Numbered from the stretch's first letter, positions 26,911 through 35,791 are shown. The stretch: DNA of 64,000 nt from CAWJKP01 sp963843465 (GCA_963843465.1 CAWJKP010000001.1:124001-188000); one strand, 5' to 3'. Numbers and translations are program-made. Notes: a model not told the origin generated them from the letters alone.

Positions 26911-28158
26911 CTACAGCACCCGGCAGATGAAGCACTTGAGGTACTCGCTTTCGGGGCAGGTCGCGGCGATGGGATGATCGGGGGCGGCGCCGCGCTGCTC
27001 GAGGATCTGTAGCTCGCGGCCGGTCTGCTGGGCGACGCCCAGGAGCATGTCGAAGAAGTCCTCGCGGGTCACGTGGCCGGAGCAACTACAGGTGACAAGG
27101 ATCCCGCCCGGCTCCAGCAATTCCACGCCCAGGCGATTGAGATGGTGGTACGCCCGCAAGGCGTCGTCCAGGCTGCGGCGGCTGTGGGCGAAGCGGGGCG
27201 GGTCGAGGACCAGGCCGCCGAACTTCTCCCCGGCCGATCGCAGCGACTCCATCCGCTGGAAACAGTCGCCCGCCTCGAAACGCACGTTCGCGAGGCCGTT
27301 GAGCTGGGCATTGGACTGGGCCAGGGCCACGGCGCGACGGCTGGCATCGACCCCCAACACGTCGCGGGCGCCGCCCAAGGCGGAGGCGCACAGCGCGAAG
27401 CCGCCACTATAACAGAACATGTCCAACACGCGGCAGTCGCGGAAGTAGGCGGCCGCCGCCTTGCGGTTCTCCCGCTGATCGAGATAGAACCCCGTCTTCT
27501 GCCCGCCGGCCAGGTCCACCTGGTAGCGCAGGCCGCCATCGACGATCGTCAGCGGGCCTTGGGGCAGCTCGCCCCAGCCCAGGGAAAACGGCGTCAGGAA
27601 CCTTTTGGGCGGCGCCCCCGAAGCGTCGTCCCGGCATAAGGTTCCTGACATGTTTTCATCGAGTCCCTCGGCCTTGGCCACGTCGCGCTCGGTCCTGAGC
27701 ACGATGCCCGTGGGATGCAGCAGGTCCAAGAGCTGGGAGAGGATCGTCTCCAGGCGGACCGCCATCGCCAAGGCCGTGATTTGCACCACGAGGTAGTTGG
27801 CAAAGCGGTCGACCACCAGCCCGCTGAGCAGGTCGCCTTCGCTGAACACCACCCGGGCCGCGCCTTGGGGATCGTCGTAGCCGAGATGCCGCCGCAGTTG
27901 CGAAGCGGCCTCCAGCTTCTTCCGCCAGAAGCCGTCGTCGATCGGCTCGTCCGACCGCCAGCTATAGAGCCTCACCCGGATCCGGCTGCGGCTGTTGTAG
28001 ATTCCCCGGGCGATGAACTTGTCCTTGTCGGAGATCAGGTCGACCACGTCGCCGTCGGCCGGCGAGCCGTGGATGCGATCGATGGCCGAATCCAACACCC
28101 AGGGGTGGCGACCGAAGAAAGGGCGTGCCTTGCGGGGCTTGAGGATCACCTGGGGCAT
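26911..28158 (-). CDS. rlmI: RlmI-like 23S rRNA cytosine methyltransferase, with a repeat-encoded insertion
   Basis: Class I SAM-dependent methyltransferase of the RlmI/RlmK family, predicted to make m5C in 23S rRNA. The N-terminal PUA domain (ILKPRKARPFFGRHPWVLDS) is followed by a central domain and the catalytic Rossmann domain: QKTGFYLDQREN, motif I VLDMFCYSGGFALCASALGG, motif IV LVLDPPRFA, motif VI LVTCSCSGHV. 415 residues, slightly long. About residues 170-189 (MSGTLCRDDASGAPPKRFL), between the central domain and the catalytic domain, come from a 57-bp palindrome and should be absent in relatives. Confidence 0.93.
   Translation of the reverse strand: MPQVILKPRKARPFFGRHPWVLDSAIDRIHGSPADGDVVDLISDKDKFIARGIYNSRSRIRVRLYSWRSDEPIDDGFWRKKLEAASQLRRHLGYDDPQGAARVVFSEGDLLSGLVVDRFANYLVVQITALAMAVRLETILSQLLDLLHPTGIVLRTERDVAKAEGLDENMSGTLCRDDASGAPPKRFLTPFSLGWGELPQGPLTIVDGGLRYQVDLAGGQKTGFYLDQRENRKAAAAYFRDCRVLDMFCYSGGFALCASALGGARDVLGVDASRRAVALAQSNAQLNGLANVRFEAGDCFQRMESLRSAGEKFGGLVLDPPRFAHSRRSLDDALRAYHHLNRLGVELLEPGGILVTCSCSGHVTREDFFDMLLGVAQQTGRELQILEQRGAAPDHPIAATCPESEYLKCFICRVL
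27593..27649. repeat. 57-bp palindromic element inside rlmI
   Basis: Perfect 12-nt ends GTCAGGAACCTT and AAGGTTCCTGAC bound a 57-bp segment, exactly 19 codons, in the open frame of rlmI. Confidence 0.85.
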
Positions 28159-28353
28159 AGGAGTTAGAAGTCAGGAGTTAGGAGTTAGAAGTTGAGTTGA
28201 GTTAGGAGTTAGAAGTTAGGAGTTAGGAGTTAGAAGTTAGGAGTTAGAAGTTAGGAGTTAGAAGTTAGGAGTTAGAATGGCGGAGCGGTAGCCGGCTGGT
28301 GTCGTCACGTCCGCCCTCCTCTCTTCTAACTCCTAACTCCTAACTTCTAGTTC
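28159..28353. repeat. Tandem GGAGTTAGAAGTTA repeats between rlmI and the HD gene
   Basis: Units of GAGTTAGAAGTTAG type repeat about ten times from 28164 to 28276, with the complement (TCTAACTCCTAACTCCTAAC) at 28325-28350. Similar units occur at 19134-19205 and 19440-19480. Could form a long hairpin; no gene. Confidence 0.85.
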
Positions 28354-29686
28354 CTATTCCATCCGTTCTACGGCTTGGCCTACGAGCCCGGCGAGGTCGG
28401 GCAGTTGTCTCAGCGGCAGGGCCACGCGGGGATGGGCGAAAACACGGACCTGCTTCACATAATCGTCGAACTGCTCCAGGGCCAGGGTCCGCACGACCGG
28501 CGAGACCTCGCCCAGCGGCCGGTAGACGCTCTGCTTGGGGAAGAAGATATCCACCTTGAACTCCACTTCGCGCTGGACCGGCGGGGCGTCGAAGAGGATC
28601 TCATGCGGCGCCACCACCCGGCCGATCACCGTGCTGGCCAAGGCCGCGAACTGCTCGGCGCAGGCCGCCAGCCAGGGATAAGGCCGCCGGGCAAGCTGGC
28701 GGTAGATCTCCGGCTGGTCGAAGAAACTGTACTGGGCCAGCCGCTTGTAGAGCTGCCGCGTCGGTCCGAAGAGGCCGGCCAACAGTTCCCCGGCCGGTCC
28801 CCGCTCGGCCGCGCACGTAAGCTCGGCGATCATGGCCGTCTCGGAGGTGCGGAAGAGGGCGTCCAAGTCCAACCGCGCGTAGAGCAGGGAAAACGCCCGC
28901 TGCAGCATGGCCGTGGCCGCGCGGACGGCGTGGTGCCAATAGACTTCGCTGAACATCACGTAGCGGGCGAAGACCAGCAGCTCGGCGGCCGTCTTGCCTT
29001 TGTCGGTGATCGCCAGGCCGTCGCCCTGCCGGTTCAGGCAGAGGCTGCCGATCAGCCGCTGTTGATCGAAGTGCCGCCCGTAAGGCACGCCGGCGTGAAG
29101 GCTGTCGCGGAACAGGTAGTCCATCTTGTCGATGTCGATCGGGCCGGAAAGGACGCTGGAGAGGATCTTGCCCGTGCGGTCGCGGGGCTTTTCGCTCAAG
29201 AGCGAGACCACGTCGCGGGGGTTGAGCTTCCACTCCTGGCGAAGCGTATCGGCCAGCTCGCCCTCCAAGAGGAAGCTGTTGGCGAACAGCTCGTGCGTGG
29301 GCACGCCCGGCAGGTGGATGTCTTCGATGGGGTGACAGAAGGGCCAATGCCCCAGATCGTGCAAGAGGGCCGTGACGATCAGCAATTCGGCGTCCTCGGG
29401 GCGTACGGACTGGCCGAAGCGCTCGTCGTGGGCTAGTTGCTTCAGCAGCAACAGGGCCAGGCGGTAGACGCCCAGCGAGTGCTCGAAGCGCGTATGGATC
29501 GCGGCCGGATAGACCAGCGAAACCAGTCCCAGTTGGCTGATCCGCGCCAGCCGGCGGAACTCCGGGCAATCGATGAGAATGGCGGACCCGGCCGGTCAAG
29601 GGGACGTCGAGCTCCGGAGGGATGCGGACCAGCGAACGCCGGGCGTCCAACCCGGCAACTTCCGGAATTTCCAAGATCGCCGTCAT
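28354..29686 (-). CDS. HD-domain phosphohydrolase (SAMHD1/YdhJ-like), frameshifted
   Basis: Predicted HD-superfamily metal-dependent phosphohydrolase, possibly a dNTPase. The HD motif is TALLHDLGHWPFCHPIED, with further family blocks SGPIDIDKMDYLFRDSLHAG and FARYVMFSEVYWHHAVRAAT. The true start is ATG 29686 (MTAILEIPEVAGLDARRSL), which overlaps the upstream stop as ATGA. Near 29582 one extra base breaks the frame: removing a C in CGGGTCCGCCATTCTCATCG gives VRILIDCPEFRRLARISQL, the expected sequence. The rest runs to 28354. Probably a sequencing indel. Confidence 0.85.
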
Positions 29687-30387
29687 CAACCGCCCCCTGA
29701 CCAGACGGAGGGCATCCCCGCGGCCCAGCGGAGCAACATGATCACCAGCACGTAGAAAGCATAATGGAAGAACCCCGTGCTGAAATCCAGATCCAGCGCC
29801 GAGAGGGCCGCCAGCGAGCCAACCACGAAGAAAGGCGGGGCCACGAAGAACCAGATCCAGATTTCTCCATCGCGGATGGGGCCCGACACGTAACCCAGTA
29901 CGAAGACGAACAGCCCCCAAAGCACGACATAGGCCAACGCGCAAATGCCGGCGCGGAGGTAAAGCGTCTTTCCCCGGTAGCGCTCCAACTCCTCGCTGCT
30001 GTTGAGAAACTGGTAGCCGCCGATGGCCAAGGCGGGCGAGATCAGCAGCAACCCCAGGACCGTGACGGCCGGGTGATTGAGGAAAAGCCCCTGCCGGCCA
30101 CCGATCCAAGCGACCGCCAAGACCAGCACCGCCGCGGCGCCAACCAGGGCCACCGTCTGCGGCCGCAGCCGGCCCTCCAGACGAGCGATCGGCTTGAGGG
30201 CTAGTTTCCCGCTGGCCCCGCGCCCCCCCGAGCCGAACTGCTCGGGGGTGTGGACCACCACCTGCTCCTCTTGCTTGGGGACCTTGATAATCGCCTTGCA
30301 CTGCGGACAAGGGCCGCTTTTCCCGGCGTGTTTCTCGCTGACTTGAAACTGCTTCTTGCAGCCGGGACAGATGACCAGGATCGACAT
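29686..30387 (-). CDS. Zinc-ribbon membrane protein
   Basis: A 233-residue protein starting with an MJ0042-like zinc ribbon (ILVICPGCKKQFQVSEKHAG, then GPCPQCKAIIKVP), a linker, and about five membrane helices (VALVGAAAVLVLAVAWIGG, AVTVLGLLLISPALAIGGY, GICALAYVVLWGLFVFVLGY, FFVAPPFFVVGSLAALSALD, FYVLVIMLLRWAAG). Typical of planctomycetes; the function is unknown. The stop overlaps the HD gene start, so both are probably cotranscribed. Confidence 0.85.
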   Translation of the reverse strand: MSILVICPGCKKQFQVSEKHAGKSGPCPQCKAIIKVPKQEEQVVVHTPEQFGSGGRGASGKLALKPIARLEGRLRPQTVALVGAAAVLVLAVAWIGGRQGLFLNHPAVTVLGLLLISPALAIGGYQFLNSSEELERYRGKTLYLRAGICALAYVVLWGLFVFVLGYVSGPIRDGEIWIWFFVAPPFFVVGSLAALSALDLDFSTGFFHYAFYVLVIMLLRWAAGMPSVWSGGG

Positions 30388-30424
30388 GCCACGAATCCGA
30401 GCGGTGCGGGGGAAAGCAAATGCT

Positions 30425-30469
30425 TGGTGGGCCGGCGCTCGCCCAAGGCGAGCTTGTCCCACCCTACCA
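30425..30469. repeat. Family A repeat upstream of the zinc-ribbon membrane gene
   Basis: GGTGGGCCGGCGCTCGCC, AAGG, then CGAGCTTGTCCCACCCTACC. Same core as the copy at 57-117. Confidence 0.85.
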
Positions 30470-30658
30470 AGATTCAAAGCCTCTGCGGAACCTGATCGCA
30501 AACGGCAAGAGCCCAGACCCTAGTTTGGCAGACCTGCCCGAACTGTCAAGGCTTCCAGCCCCTTATGGATTATTGTTTCGCCGCTCTGGTTAGGGTAGGA
30601 TCAAGACTGGCGGGTCGCGCCGGACGTTCCCCTTGCTCCCTCGATCGGAACATGAGCC

Positions 30659-31402
30659 ATGGTGATCCAATTCCTTTGCCCCAACGGGCATAAGATCCAT
30701 TGTCCCGACGATCGCGCGGGCAAGCCTGCCAAGTGCCCGAAATGCGCTGCCAAGTTCCGCGTCCCCGAACTCGAGGCCGAGGAGGAACAGGGCGAAGAGC
30801 CCGAGGAGAATGAGGCCGGCGACCCCCCCTCGGCCATTGCCGAGGAGCAGATCGAGTTCCTTTGCCCCAACGGCCATCGGCTGCACGGGCCGGCCAGCCT
30901 GCAAGGCAAGGCCGGGGAATGCCCGGAGTGCGGCTCGCGTTTCCGCGTTCCCTCTTACGATGAAGTCCCGGACGTTGAGGAACAACAGCCGGAGCAACAG
31001 ATCAGCATTACCGACAGCGACGACCTAGTCACGCTTCAGGAGGCCGAGGCGGAAGACTCCGGCGTCGGCGCCCGCCAGGTCGCCGGCGGTAGCGGGGTCC
31101 CGCCCAGCAGCGTCGGCGTGGCGGGTCCCTCCACCGCCGGCCCCAAGCGTCATCCGCTCGCCGGACTGCTGGCCAGGCTTTGGGCGGCCAAGCCTCAGGA
31201 AGCGAAGGCCGAACTGCACCTCGATATGGGTGCAACGATCAATCCCCAACGCTTCTTCAAGAACTTCTCCTCCGGCAGCCACGGGCTGTTCGCCATCGAG
31301 GAAGACGATGGAACCTACACGCTGGTCGCCGTCCGCTGGGACTCCGTCAAGCAGGTCTATTTCCGCAGTCTCAAGCGGCTGCCCGATTCGCTGCGGGAGT
31401 AA
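30659..31402 (+). CDS. Double zinc-ribbon cytoplasmic protein
   Basis: 247 residues with two similar zinc ribbons: FLCPNGHKIHCPDDRAGKPA followed by KCPKCAAKFRVP, and FLCPNGHRLHGPASLQGKAG followed by ECPECGSRFRVP. Acidic linkers and a C-terminal basic/hydrophobic domain (LLARLWAAKPQEAKAEL, VRWDSVKQVYFRSLKRLP) complete it. No signal peptide. Planctomycete-specific type; the function is unknown. Confidence 0.82.
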   Translation: MVIQFLCPNGHKIHCPDDRAGKPAKCPKCAAKFRVPELEAEEEQGEEPEENEAGDPPSAIAEEQIEFLCPNGHRLHGPASLQGKAGECPECGSRFRVPSYDEVPDVEEQQPEQQISITDSDDLVTLQEAEAEDSGVGARQVAGGSGVPPSSVGVAGPSTAGPKRHPLAGLLARLWAAKPQEAKAELHLDMGATINPQRFFKNFSSGSHGLFAIEEDDGTYTLVAVRWDSVKQVYFRSLKRLPDSLRE

Positions 31403-31505
31403 GAAAGCGGTCAGCAGTCAGCGGTCAGCCATCGACGCGACTGCCGGTCGCTGAAAGCTGACCGCTGAAAGCTGATCGCTGAAAGCTGACCGCTGAAAGC
31501 TGACT
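31403..31505. repeat. Tandem short repeats GCTGAAAGCTGACC
   Basis: After GTCAGCAGTCAGCGGTCAGC come four units of CTGAAAGCTGAYCG type between the two convergent genes. Noncoding; can pair internally. Confidence 0.8.
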
Positions 31506-32003
31506 TTAGCCGTTGGTGTCGTTGGCCAAGTCACCCTCGGTGATCATGCTGAAGCCCTTGCTGCCGAGCGTCTCCAGGCCCATGTCGATGTTGTCGACCA
31601 TCAGGGCCACGGCCGGCTGACCCCTGGGCCGGACGAACAGTGGGTAAGCCTGGATAATGTTCACTTCCGCTTGGAGCAGGGCGGTGCAGATCTGGAGCAA
31701 CCCTTGCGGACCCGGGGGCAACTCGACGCCGATCAAGTCGCTTTCAATGATTGCCAGGCCGGCCCGTTCCAGGATCTCCCTCCCTTCCTCGGGGTGGCTG
31801 AGGAGGAATCGCACGAACGCGCACTCGCTGGCGTCGACAATCGACAAGGCCACGATCCGCACCTTGCTGCCCTCGAAGCGGCGAACCACTTCCAGAAGCT
31901 GGCCCACCCGGTTCTCGAGAAACACGGTGAACTGGCGGATCGACGGGTAGTTCCGGCCGCGGACGGTTGCCAGACCGGTCCCTGAAGTGTCGTCGCCGCT
32001 CAT
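31506..32003 (-). CDS. ACT-domain protein
   Basis: A 165-residue cytoplasmic protein with two ACT-like domains: FTVFLENRVGQLLEVVRRFE with VRIVALSIVDASECAFVRFL, and ESDLIGVELPPGPQGLLQIC with EVNIIQAYPLFVRPRG. ACT domains bind amino acids. Start at 32003 (MSGDDTSGTGLATVRGRNYP). Common and lineage-typical in planctomycetes; it may sense an amino acid, with no enzyme fused. Confidence 0.85.
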   Translation of the reverse strand: MSGDDTSGTGLATVRGRNYPSIRQFTVFLENRVGQLLEVVRRFEGSKVRIVALSIVDASECAFVRFLLSHPEEGREILERAGLAIIESDLIGVELPPGPQGLLQICTALLQAEVNIIQAYPLFVRPRGQPAVALMVDNIDMGLETLGSKGFSMITEGDLANDTNG

Positions 32004-32117
32004 CGGACAGTACTCGCCACGAGGGTCAGCCCGAACGGCCCCAGGAAATGGGGCACCGTGCCTAACTATATGCCAGTTGAAAAGTTCGGTCAACAGGGTA
32101 AGATACTTGTTTTCCCG

Positions 32118-32200
32118 CAGGCAGCGCCCTCCGTGGCGTTCCGCGGTAAACACCGGGAGCCGCTTTTCCACCTCCCGGAACGCTACGGAGGGCGCTGCCT
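32118..32200. repeat. Palindromic repeat, family D variant
   Basis: CAGGCAGCGCCCTCCGTGGC...CACC...GGAACGCTACGGAGGGCGCT: a family D core in which GGGAACGCC is replaced by GGCAGCGCC in both arms, compensating changes that keep pairing. Confidence 0.85.
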
Positions 32201-32228
32201 ACAACATCACGCGGCGATTTGATCAACC

Positions 32229-32633
32229 ATGTCCGCCTTGCTAGAGCATGAAATCGAGCTTCGCGTCCGCTACCAGGAGTGTGACCCGATGGGGTTCCTC
32301 CACCACACCTACTATTTCACCTACTTCGAGATCGGGCGGACGGAACTCTTGCGGGCCGGGGGTGGGAACTACCGGAAGATGGAGGAGGAAGGCTCTTTGG
32401 TCGTCGTCGTCCAGACCCAGTGCCGCTACCACCGGCCCGCTCGCTACGACGACCTGGTCCGCGTGCGGACGAAGATCGTGCGGGTGACGGCGGCAAAGAT
32501 CGAACACGAATACCTTATTCTTCGTGGCGAAGAACTCCTGGCGGAGGGGGAAGCCACGCTGGCCGTCATCAACCGCGACGGTCGCGTGCAAATGACGCCC
32601 GAGTGGATGAGATCCCCCTCACTGCCGAATTAA
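32229..32633 (+). CDS. Acyl-CoA thioesterase, 4-hydroxybenzoyl-CoA thioesterase-like hotdog fold
   Basis: 134-residue hotdog-fold protein of the YbgC/FadM type. The active-site region is VRYQECDPMGFLHHTYYFTY, with the catalytic Asp in ECDPMG, and the family block is YFEIGRTELLR. Hydrolyses acyl-CoA thioesters in the cytoplasm; the substrate is unknown. HPr follows 20 nt downstream on the same strand. Confidence 0.9.
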   Translation: MSALLEHEIELRVRYQECDPMGFLHHTYYFTYFEIGRTELLRAGGGNYRKMEEEGSLVVVVQTQCRYHRPARYDDLVRVRTKIVRVTAAKIEHEYLILRGEELLAEGEATLAVINRDGRVQMTPEWMRSPSLPN

Positions 32634-32652
32634 GCCGCAGTTGCTCGGTCCG

Positions 32653-32940
32653 ATGCCATCTGAATCAGCTACGCGAACCGTGACCGTCGCCAACCTCCGC
32701 GGGCTCCATGCGCGGCCTTGCCTGGCCATCAGCAAGACCGTGGGCGGCTTTCAGGCGAACGTGAGCGTCAACTACGACGGGCGGACGGCCAACGCGGCCA
32801 GCGTGCTGGAACTGCTGTCGCTGGCCGCCGGACCAGGCGAGCAACTCGTGCTTTCGGCTCACGGGCCGCAGGCTGAGGAGGCGTTGGACGCCCTGGTGCG
32901 GCTGTTCCACGAGGAATTTGGGGTCAATTACGACGAGTAG
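32653..32940 (+). CDS. HPr-family phosphocarrier protein
   Basis: 95-residue HPr. The phosphorylation site is LRGLHARPCLAI (His19, equivalent to His15), and the regulatory serine is S50 in the TANAASVLELLSLAAG block, the HPr kinase site equivalent. In planctomycetes HPr usually has a regulatory role rather than sugar transport because most PTS components are lacking. No PTS enzyme I or HPr kinase is in the window. Confidence 0.88.
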   Translation: MPSESATRTVTVANLRGLHARPCLAISKTVGGFQANVSVNYDGRTANAASVLELLSLAAGPGEQLVLSAHGPQAEEALDALVRLFHEEFGVNYDE

Positions 32941-32977
32941 AAGTGGTAGCAGGCACGCGCCGTGTGCCGTCCGTGGT

Positions 32978-33652
32978 TTACGGCACACGGCCTGTGCCGA
33001 CTACTTTGAGGTTGGCAAAACAGGTCTGCGCGTCGGCCTTGGTCCACAGGCCGACTTTCCCGGCCGCCTGGAAGGTGTCGTCCTGCACGTCCAGATAACG
33101 CTTCCCGTCGAGGTAACACTGGATGTGCCGGCCTTGGTGAACGACCCGCAGGGTGTACCATTTTCCTGCGGGGGCCTTCACGTTGGCCGTCGCCAGTTGG
33201 CTCCTTTTTCCGCCGACGACTTTATAGACGCGGAAGTTTGTTTCCAGAGGATTCATGCGGGCGAGGTAGTAGTTGTTGGCGTCCCGGCAGCGCCACAGGG
33301 CCCCGCCGCCCTGATCCAACTTGCCCGCCACCGGTTTGAAATCGACCGTCAGGTCCAGATCGGTGAAACGGGTCTTCTCGGCCAGGCAGAGATTAAAGAG
33401 CCGATTGGGTCCTTGGTTGGAGGTCTGGGCCAAAACCTTTCCACCCGGTATGGTGGCGTCTTCAACGACCTTCCAGACGCTGCCTGGCCCTTGGCCCGTT
33501 CTGGTCGCCGTCCAATGCGGCGGCAGTTGCCCCAGCTTCACGCCCTTCAGAGACAGGACGAACGGCTCCTCGGCAGGGGCAGTCAATGGGTTGACACCCC
33601 CCCAAATTACCAGAACCATCACCGCAATCAGTCGCCACATGTTATTTCTCAT
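32978..33652 (-). CDS. Exported concanavalin A-like (DUF1080/LamG-type) domain protein
   Basis: 224 residues with a signal peptide (MWRLIAVMVLVIWGGVNPLT). A single jelly-roll domain is seen: GPGSVWKVVEDATIPGGKVL, FTDLDLTVDFKPVAGKLDQG, GALWRCRDANNYYLARMNPL and GRHIQCYLDGKRYLDVQDDT. This is close to the 3-keto-disaccharide hydrolase/DUF1080 fold used by planctomycete extracellular proteins. Likely binds or acts on a polysaccharide; the ligand is unknown. Confidence 0.85.
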   Translation of the reverse strand: MRNNMWRLIAVMVLVIWGGVNPLTAPAEEPFVLSLKGVKLGQLPPHWTATRTGQGPGSVWKVVEDATIPGGKVLAQTSNQGPNRLFNLCLAEKTRFTDLDLTVDFKPVAGKLDQGGGALWRCRDANNYYLARMNPLETNFRVYKVVGGKRSQLATANVKAPAGKWYTLRVVHQGRHIQCYLDGKRYLDVQDDTFQAAGKVGLWTKADAQTCFANLKVVGTGRVP

Positions 33653-33666
33653 CTGTACGCGGTCGG

Positions 33667-33736
33667 AAATGCGCCGTTCGTAGTCCCGCCTTTAGGCGGT
33701 CTTGCCGGGGCTTTCCGGCTAAAGCCGGTACTACGA
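33667..33736. repeat. Palindromic repeat, family E copy
   Basis: GCGCCGTTCGTAGTCCCGCC, then TTTAGGCGG, then CCGGCTAAAGCCGGTACTAC. Partner of 19339-19408, conserved over about 55 of 70 positions. Lies upstream of the concanavalin-like gene. Confidence 0.85.
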
Positions 33737-33892
33737 ACTTCTGCGGACGCCAATTCTAACGGGGGAAGATATTTTGAGCAATCAAAAGCCGTGGGCGCCC
33801 TCGGGCCGTGGGCGGGCGAGTTCTGCCTTGACACCAATCGCCCTCGAAAATACGATGGCCGCGCTTGCTCAAGCACCCTAAGGAGGTTGGCG

Positions 33893-34372
33893 ATGAACCA
33901 TAGTCAGATCTTGCCGCGGCTTTTCGTGGGATCGTGTCCGGCAACCACGGAAGACATCAACCATTTGAAGGCCGACCTTGGCATTACCGCGATTCTCAAT
34001 CTTCAAACGGACCAGGACCTCGACTACTGGGACCTCGATTGGCCCCGGCTGGAATCCCATTGCCGCGAGTTGGGCATTGCCGTCCGCCGGGTGCCCATCC
34101 GCGACTTCGATGCCGAGGACCTGCGGCGTCATCTCCCCGGATGCGTGGAAATCCTTGATGAATTGCTGCAGGCCGGCCACACGGTCTACATCCACTGCAA
34201 CATCGGCTCCGGCCGTTCCCCCAGCGTGGCCATTGCCTATCTCTTCCTCAAACAGCATCGAGGCCTGGATGAATCCATGGAGCAGGTCACCAAGTGTCGC
34301 TCCTGCTCGCCCAACATCGAGGCCATCATCACCAGCGGCGATACGGTCGCCGGCGTCTACGAGGACTACTGA
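33893..34372 (+). CDS. Dual-specificity (cysteine-dependent) protein phosphatase
   Basis: 159-residue DSP-type tyrosine/dual-specificity phosphatase. The signature H-C-x5-R is HCNIGSGRS (H101, C102, R108), and the general acid is probably D71 or D73 in PIRDFDAEDL. Start ATG 33893, with a strong ribosome binding site AAGGAGGTTGGCG. The C-terminal SCSPNIEAIITSGD fits the fold. Could act on phosphoproteins; the target is unknown. Confidence 0.9.
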   Translation: MNHSQILPRLFVGSCPATTEDINHLKADLGITAILNLQTDQDLDYWDLDWPRLESHCRELGIAVRRVPIRDFDAEDLRRHLPGCVEILDELLQAGHTVYIHCNIGSGRSPSVAIAYLFLKQHRGLDESMEQVTKCRSCSPNIEAIITSGDTVAGVYEDY

Positions 34373-34401
34373 CCAAGACAAGATGGCCAAAGCTCTCTAA
34401 C

Positions 34402-34432
34402 AAAAAAGCCCGCGGGCAGGGCTCGCGGGCTG
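34402..34432 (-). terminator. Rho-independent terminator of the Cys-rich lipoprotein gene
   Basis: On the minus strand, AGCCCGCGAGCCCTGCCCGC...GGGCT forms an 8-bp GC stem followed by a run TTTTTTGTT, about 60 nt beyond the stop at 34493. Confidence 0.9.
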
Positions 34433-34492
34433 GGAGGTGAGACGGGGAAGCTCGACCGCTAGGGGCTTGCAGCGGCTCCAGCCGCCACGCGC

Positions 34493-35443
34493 CTATTGAT
34501 ACTGGTTCTGACCCGGCAGCGGGCCCTGACCCTGGGACTGGTTCTGGTATTGACCCTGGGACTGGTTCTGGTATTGACCCTGGGACTGGTTCTGGTATTG
34601 ACCTTGGTAGTAACGGTAGACGGGTCGCTGCGGCGGACCGTAGCCGTACGGATTGTACTGCGTGCGCGACGCCATCCGCACGGCTGAAGCCGACGGATCG
34701 CCTTGGACCACGGTCCGGTTGGGCTGCGGCGCCACTTGCGGCGGGCGATTGGCCGCCGAAACGTCGTCCATCGGCGGACCATACTCGACCCCTGCCGGCG
34801 GATAGCCGGGACCCGGCCCACAGCCTCCCCCGCAGCAACCGCGGCCGCCATAGCGCCCAAAGCGGTCGCACGGATCGTGGCAGTCGGGCGGGTCGGACCA
34901 GTCGCCGCAGTACCTCTCGCCGCAACCGCAATCGCAATTCCAGTCGAACAGTCCCCACAGCCAGCGCAGCGGATGAGGTCCACAGCCGTTGCCGCAATCG
35001 CAATCGCAGCAAGCGCGGTGCGGGCCGCAGACGCCACCGTTGCACGGTCCGCAAGCCGGTCCGCAGGCCGGTCCACACGCCGGTCCGCAAACCGGTCCGC
35101 AAACCGGTCCGCAGGCCGGGCCGCAAGCCGGGCCGCAGGCGGCGCCGTTACACGGTCCACAGGCCGGACCGCAAGGCGCTTCACAACCGCCGCACGGTCC
35201 ACAGGCCGGACCGCAAGGCGCTTCACAACCGCCGCACGGTCCGCAGGCCGGACCGCAAGGCGCTTCACAACCGCCGCACGGTCCGCAGGCCGGGCCGCAT
35301 GGTCCTTCACAACAGCAGCCTCGCCGCAGCACGGGTCCGCCGTCTCCGAAAGGACAGTAGATCAGGGTGTGAATCACGCCGCAACCGCTGGTCGTTGAGA
35401 GCAACCCTGCGGCCAACAAAAGAAACGCCGCCCGTTTCATCAT
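34493..35443 (-). CDS. Cys/Gly/Pro-repeat lipoprotein
   Basis: 316-residue predicted lipoprotein: signal MMKRAAFLLLAAGLLSTTSG then Cys. The middle is three 14-residue repeats (CGPACGPCGGCEAP) and further CGPAC repeats, with dozens of cysteines to about residue 190. The C-terminus has a proline/glycine region and three QYQNQSQG repeats. The repeat DNA is 42 bp long (about 35171-35300). Such Cys-rich surface lipoproteins occur in planctomycetes, where cysteine cross-linked proteinaceous walls have been described. Role inferred as structural or metal-binding. Followed by a terminator. Confidence 0.85.
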   Translation of the reverse strand: MMKRAAFLLLAAGLLSTTSGCGVIHTLIYCPFGDGGPVLRRGCCCEGPCGPACGPCGGCEAPCGPACGPCGGCEAPCGPACGPCGGCEAPCGPACGPCNGAACGPACGPACGPVCGPVCGPACGPACGPACGPCNGGVCGPHRACCDCDCGNGCGPHPLRWLWGLFDWNCDCGCGERYCGDWSDPPDCHDPCDRFGRYGGRGCCGGGCGPGPGYPPAGVEYGPPMDDVSAANRPPQVAPQPNRTVVQGDPSASAVRMASRTQYNPYGYGPPQRPVYRYYQGQYQNQSQGQYQNQSQGQYQNQSQGQGPLPGQNQYQ

Positions 35444-35791
35444 GACAATTCCCCTCCCTCAGAAGTTCGATTTCTCGGCGTCGCCGCCGAACCAGTCAAT
35501 CCGAATCCCCCCGGCCACCCGAGCGGGGCCAACCGGAAAAGCCTGTAAAAACGTTATCGGCGGAACAATTGTTGAAATCGAGTAAATCGGCACATTCCGC
35601 AAAAGCCTCACAGATTCCCAGCAGTCGGCGGAGAATCGAGGGGAAGCTTGAAAGAGAAGGAAGAGGACCACGAAAACCCGAAAGACGGGAAAACCCGAAG
35701 AAGAAGAAAAACGCGATGAATGGCCAGCCAGAAGCTTCGTTTCGTGATCTCTTCTCTTCTTTTGTTTCCTCTTCTGTCCCTTGCGGCGCCT
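35444..35791. other. Intergenic region upstream of the Cys-rich gene
   Basis: Between the start of the Cys-rich lipoprotein gene (35443) and the end of the GlsB-like gene. A-rich around 35690-35715 (GAAGAAGAAAAACGCG). No gene is supported; it must carry the promoter of the Cys-rich gene, but no clear -35/-10 pair could be chosen. Confidence 0.4.

Noticed and set aside
28164..28276. Regular GGAGTTAGAAGTTA array as a CRISPR array
   Set aside because: No spacer variation; a simple low-complexity tandem.
35171..35300. Three 42-bp tandem repeats that look CRISPR-like
   Set aside because: They are in frame and encode Cys-rich repeats; no spacers of different sequence, and no cas genes.
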